In this document: in pieces, positions 11,618-13,960 of the stretch
How the letters are laid out: each line of letters begins with the position of its first letter
Position numbering within the stretch: the stretch's first letter is position 1
Source of the DNA: JBMYQA01 sp049600855
Lineage (GTDB): Bacteria; Bacteroidota; Bacteroidia; Cytophagales; Flammeovirgaceae
Direction of reading: 5' to 3'
Length of the DNA: 13,960 bases
Assembly: GCA_049600855.1 (NCBI GenBank)
Contig: JBMYQA010000152.1
Location: forward strand, 1 to 13,960
Program-made: the position numbers and the translations under genes
Notes under the pieces: generated by a model
Database searches by the model: none
What the model was told of the DNA's origin: nothing
What the model saw: only the letters and a program-made list of their open reading frames with translations

Positions 11618-13960
11618 ATGAGAACTTCCAAAATTTTATTACTTGTAAACCTCTTGCTCTTCCAAGCACATTTTGCATTTAGCCAATCTAGCTATTACGA
11701 CTACGCTTCTTCAGATCGTAGTAATGTATTTTACGACAGCTTTGAGAGTAATGCAAAAAACTGGACAACAGGCTCTACCAGTTCCCGTGTGGGCCGAATG
11801 GAAAATGGACACTACTATTGGGCTTCAGTGGCCTCCTCAGGTACTGCAACTACCACCAAAGAAGTTTATGTAGACACGAACAAAGATTTCGAGATTGAAG
11901 CCAAAATTAAGCGTTATTCTGGCAGTAAATCCACCCTACTTCAATCCTTGCTTTGGGGATGTGGTTACACCAAAAAGAACTACTTTGGTTTTACTGGCGA
12001 TGGGAGTTATCGAATCAGCTGGTACGATGGTCAAAATTACAAAGCGTATAAAGATTGGACCACCTCTTCGAGCATCAAAAAATACGATTACAACAAAATG
12101 ACCATCCGCAAAGTGAAGTCAACCATGTATTTCTTCATTAATGGGGTTTTTGTACATTCCATGACTTACAAACCATTCTTTGGAAATAAAATTGGTTTCC
12201 AAGCGGCTTCATCCTCTACCCTTCACATTGATTACCTACGCGTTTCCTACCTCTCTAAAAAAGGAGATTATAATGCGTATTCCTATTCGGATAAAACATC
12301 TATTTTTTATGATGGTTTTTCAGATAACGCAAATGGTTGGACCACTGGCTATACCAGCAGTCGGGATGGAAGCATTTCTAGCGGATATTACAAATGGGCT
12401 TGTATTAAAAGCTCTGGAACGGCTACTACTACTAAAGAAATTTATATTGACACCAGTAAGGATTTCGAAATTGAAGGCAAGTTTCAACGTGTAAGCGGAG
12501 CTAAGACAAGTTTATTACATTCCTTACTTTGGGGAGCTGGAACGAGTAAAAAGAACTATTTCGGTTTTACTGCCGATGGGAGTTATCGAATCAGTAAATA
12601 CGATGGCACAAGCTACTCTGCTTATAAAGATTGGACCACCCATTCTAGTATAAAAAAATATGGTTACAATAAGATGACCATCCGAAAAGTTGGAAGTAAG
12701 ATGCACTTCTTTATCAATGAAACCAAAGTACATTCGATGACCTATCAGCCTTTTTATGGGAATCGGATTGGATTTCAGGCCGCTTCTGACTCTAAACTTT
12801 CCATTGACTACCTACGCGTATCCTATTTGAAAAAAGGTGGTGGCGGAGGTGGTAACTTTTCCACCAAGAAATATAAGACAGACTACAACTACGTATCCTA
12901 CTCCGATAAAAGCGCTTTATTTAACGAGCCGTTTGATAATAATGACAACAATTGGAGCACGGGCACTTCTGGAAACACGTCTGGCTATGTATCGGGAGGT
13001 GCCTATACTTGGAAATCCTTAACGGATAAATCTGCTTGGACTACGCAAAAAACAGTTTTCATTGATGAAAGTAGGGACTTTGAAATTGAGACGAAGATCA
13101 AATACGTTACGGGTAGAACAGGAAGTGGCATTATGCTCAAGTGGGGAAAATCGTCAAGTGGTAGTGACAATTATAATATGGAGTTCAATGCGAATGGTAA
13201 GTACTGGATTGGGCGCTATGAAGACGGTGAATACAAGCCGTCTAAGGGCTGGACTGCTTCAACCTATGTTAAAAAGTATGATTACAATAAACTGACTGTA
13301 AGAAAGCTCGGTGCCAAATATTACTTCTTTATCAACGAAAAGTTTGTGCACTCTATGACTTTTCAAGCATTTTATGGAAACAAAATTGGCTTTACCACGC
13401 CTAGCGAAACCACCATTAAAGTTGACTACATCAAAATTTCCTATTTAGATAAGAAAAAAATCAAAGAAGACAAACCAGTTTATAATGCTCCTCCTACGAT
13501 TGCCATCTCTGAACCCACAGCAATTGCAAACAGGGGATTTGAAGTAGTGGAAGCAAAATCGACTAAAGTTGCTGGCGTGGCGAGTGATACAGACGGCATC
13601 TACAAAGTGACCATTAACGGCACACGGGCTACCGTGTACAACGATGGCAGTTTTTCGGGATATGTCTACCTGGCAGCAGGTTCCAATAACATCAAAGTAG
13701 TGGCTACTGACAACAAAATGAAGTCAACCACGAAAACCTTCACCTTAGACTATAAGGAGAAGGTTGATCCTGATCCGATAGTAAAAAATAACGAGAAACG
13801 CTTGGCGCTAGTCATTGGAAACAGTAATTATGCTCATGGAGGCTCATTGCGAAATCCAGTAAATGATGCGCGGGCCATGAAAACCAAGTTAGAATCGCTT
13901 GGCTTTAAGGTATTGAAGTATGAAAATAGCGATCAGGGTACCATTAAGCGCGCCATTGAC
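11618..13960 (+). CDS. Secreted multidomain caspase (peptidase C14) homologue, 3' end outside window
   Basis: The frame from ATG at 11618 is open for 781 codons to the window edge with no stop. Residues 1-22 are a signal peptide (MRTSKILLLVNLLLFQAHFA, then FSQ). Three tandem beta-rich domains follow at about 37-212, 229-404 and 434-610. Each opens with F-x-x-x-F-x-x-N...W-x-T-G, contains the strand W-x-x-x-Y-V/I-D and the core Y-N-K-M/L-T-V/I-R-K...Y/H-F-F-I-N, and closes I-D-Y-L-R-V-S-Y-L. They look like concanavalin-type (LamG/DUF1080-like) folds that bind glycans. An Ig-like domain (about 625-713) follows. At 727 the caspase p20 start appears: K-R-L-A-L-V-I-G-N-S-N-Y...L-R-N-P-V-N-D-A-R-A-M-K...L-E-S-L-G-F-K-V. 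The catalytic His and Cys lie beyond the window, so activity cannot be judged. It is exported, possibly a surface protein. Confidence 0.9.
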   Translation, partial: MRTSKILLLVNLLLFQAHFAFSQSSYYDYASSDRSNVFYDSFESNAKNWTTGSTSSRVGRMENGHYYWASVASSGTATTTKEVYVDTNKDFEIEAKIKRYSGSKSTLLQSLLWGCGYTKKNYFGFTGDGSYRISWYDGQNYKAYKDWTTSSSIKKYDYNKMTIRKVKSTMYFFINGVFVHSMTYKPFFGNKIGFQAASSSTLHIDYLRVSYLSKKGDYNAYSYSDKTSIFYDGFSDNANGWTTGYTSSRDGSISSGYYKWACIKSSGTATTTKEIYIDTSKDFEIEGKFQRVSGAKTSLLHSLLWGAGTSKKNYFGFTADGSYRISKYDGTSYSAYKDWTTHSSIKKYGYNKMTIRKVGSKMHFFINETKVHSMTYQPFYGNRIGFQAASDSKLSIDYLRVSYLKKGGGGGGNFSTKKYKTDYNYVSYSDKSALFNEPFDNNDNNWSTGTSGNTSGYVSGGAYTWKSLTDKSAWTTQKTVFIDESRDFEIETKIKYVTGRTGSGIMLKWGKSSSGSDNYNMEFNANGKYWIGRYEDGEYKPSKGWTASTYVKKYDYNKLTVRKLGAKYYFFINEKFVHSMTFQAFYGNKIGFTTPSETTIKVDYIKISYLDKKKIKEDKPVYNAPPTIAISEPTAIANRGFEVVEAKSTKVAGVASDTDGIYKVTINGTRATVYNDGSFSGYVYLAAGSNNIKVVATDNKMKSTTKTFTLDYKEKVDPDPIVKNNEKRLALVIGNSNYAHGGSLRNPVNDARAMKTKLESLGFKVLKYENSDQGTIKRAID
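11690..12265 (+). repeat. Tandem domain repeat, unit 1 (residues 25-216)
   Basis: This is the first of three in-frame repeats. The unit starts with a Y-x-x-Y-x-S-S-D-x-S linker and carries one concanavalin-like domain. It is exactly 576 bases out of register with unit 2, for example GATGGGAGTTATCGAATCAG at 11999 and again at 12575. Units 1 and 2 are very similar even at the DNA level, implying a fairly recent duplication. Confidence 0.85.
12266..12880 (+). repeat. Tandem domain repeat, unit 2 (residues 217-421)
   Basis: This unit has the same linker and domain as unit 1, followed by an extra segment with six consecutive glycines (407-412) and a K/T-rich stretch before unit 3. Many codons are identical to unit 1, including the F-G-F-T-x-D-G-S-Y-R-I-S and K-D-W-T-T segments. 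Confidence 0.85.
12881..13450 (+). repeat. Tandem domain repeat, unit 3 (residues 422-611), more diverged
   Basis: This unit starts with D-Y-N-Y-V-S-Y-S-D-K-S, aligning with the linkers of units 1 and 2, and keeps the D-F-E-I-E, Y-D-Y-N-K-L-T-V-R-K and F-F-I-N-E-K-F-V-H-S-M-T landmarks. It differs more than units 1 and 2 do from each other: it has S-G-I-M-L-K-W-G in place of L-L-x-S-L-L-W-G and lacks F-G-F-T. It is probably the older copy. Confidence 0.8.

Noticed and set aside
11673..13295. Several short open frames on both strands within the caspase-type gene (for example 12180-12494 plus and 12524-12733 minus)
   Set aside because: They are shadows of the long 781-codon frame; their apparent similarity to each other comes from the tandem domain repeats.
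11726..13447. The three repeat domains as a glycoside hydrolase of the DUF1080 type
   Set aside because: The beta-sandwich pattern fits a concanavalin-like fold, but I see no catalytic residues I could name, so only a binding-type domain is called.

Overview
The window looks like chromosomal DNA of a Bacteroidota bacterium, most likely of the Cytophagales type. The support is AT-rich intergenic DNA, A-rich leaders without Shine-Dalgarno motifs, promoter elements of the TTTG / TAnnTTTG type, several lipoproteins, a DUF6787-like protein, a LytTR membrane regulator, an ATP-type PEP carboxykinase and a secreted caspase-domain protein. The order is inferred from general resemblance, not from a marker gene. 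No tRNA, rRNA, insertion sequence or CRISPR array was seen.

Most genes lie on the minus strand in short transcription units. From the left: a DoxX-like membrane protein cut by the window edge (1-342); an intergenic stretch with a strong imperfect inverted repeat (479-537); a decayed DinB/DUF1572 fragment on the plus strand (687-817); a YkgJ-type cysteine-cluster protein behind a DUF6787-like membrane protein (828-1664); a small plus-strand lipoprotein of unknown function (1939-2442); and an overlapping Fe(II)/2-oxoglutarate oxygenase plus aldo/keto reductase pair (2560-4375), whose long leader carries three inverted repeats.

The central part holds two sensing or secretion units. The first is an AraC-type regulator followed by a lipoprotein with two SnoaL/NTF2-like domains (4613-6420). 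Between them lie three direct repeats that look like the regulator's binding sites, placed next to a promoter lacking a -33 box. The second is a LytTR membrane regulator, a class-C-type serine hydrolase lipoprotein and a secreted two-domain lipocalin-like protein (6624-9429), probably one operon ending in a clear terminator. Then comes pckA (9528-11150), the gluconeogenic PEP carboxykinase, with a strong terminator and a 12-bp perfect palindrome just downstream of its probable promoter.

The right end holds the most striking gene. It starts at 11618 on the plus strand and stays open for 781 codons to the window edge. It encodes a signal peptide, three tandem concanavalin-like domains of about 176 residues, an Ig-like domain and the start of a caspase (peptidase C14) domain. 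It appears to be a secreted, multidomain bacterial caspase homologue whose catalytic half lies outside the window. Internal domain duplication recurs in this window: in the SnoaL-like lipoprotein, the lipocalin-like protein and this caspase-type protein.
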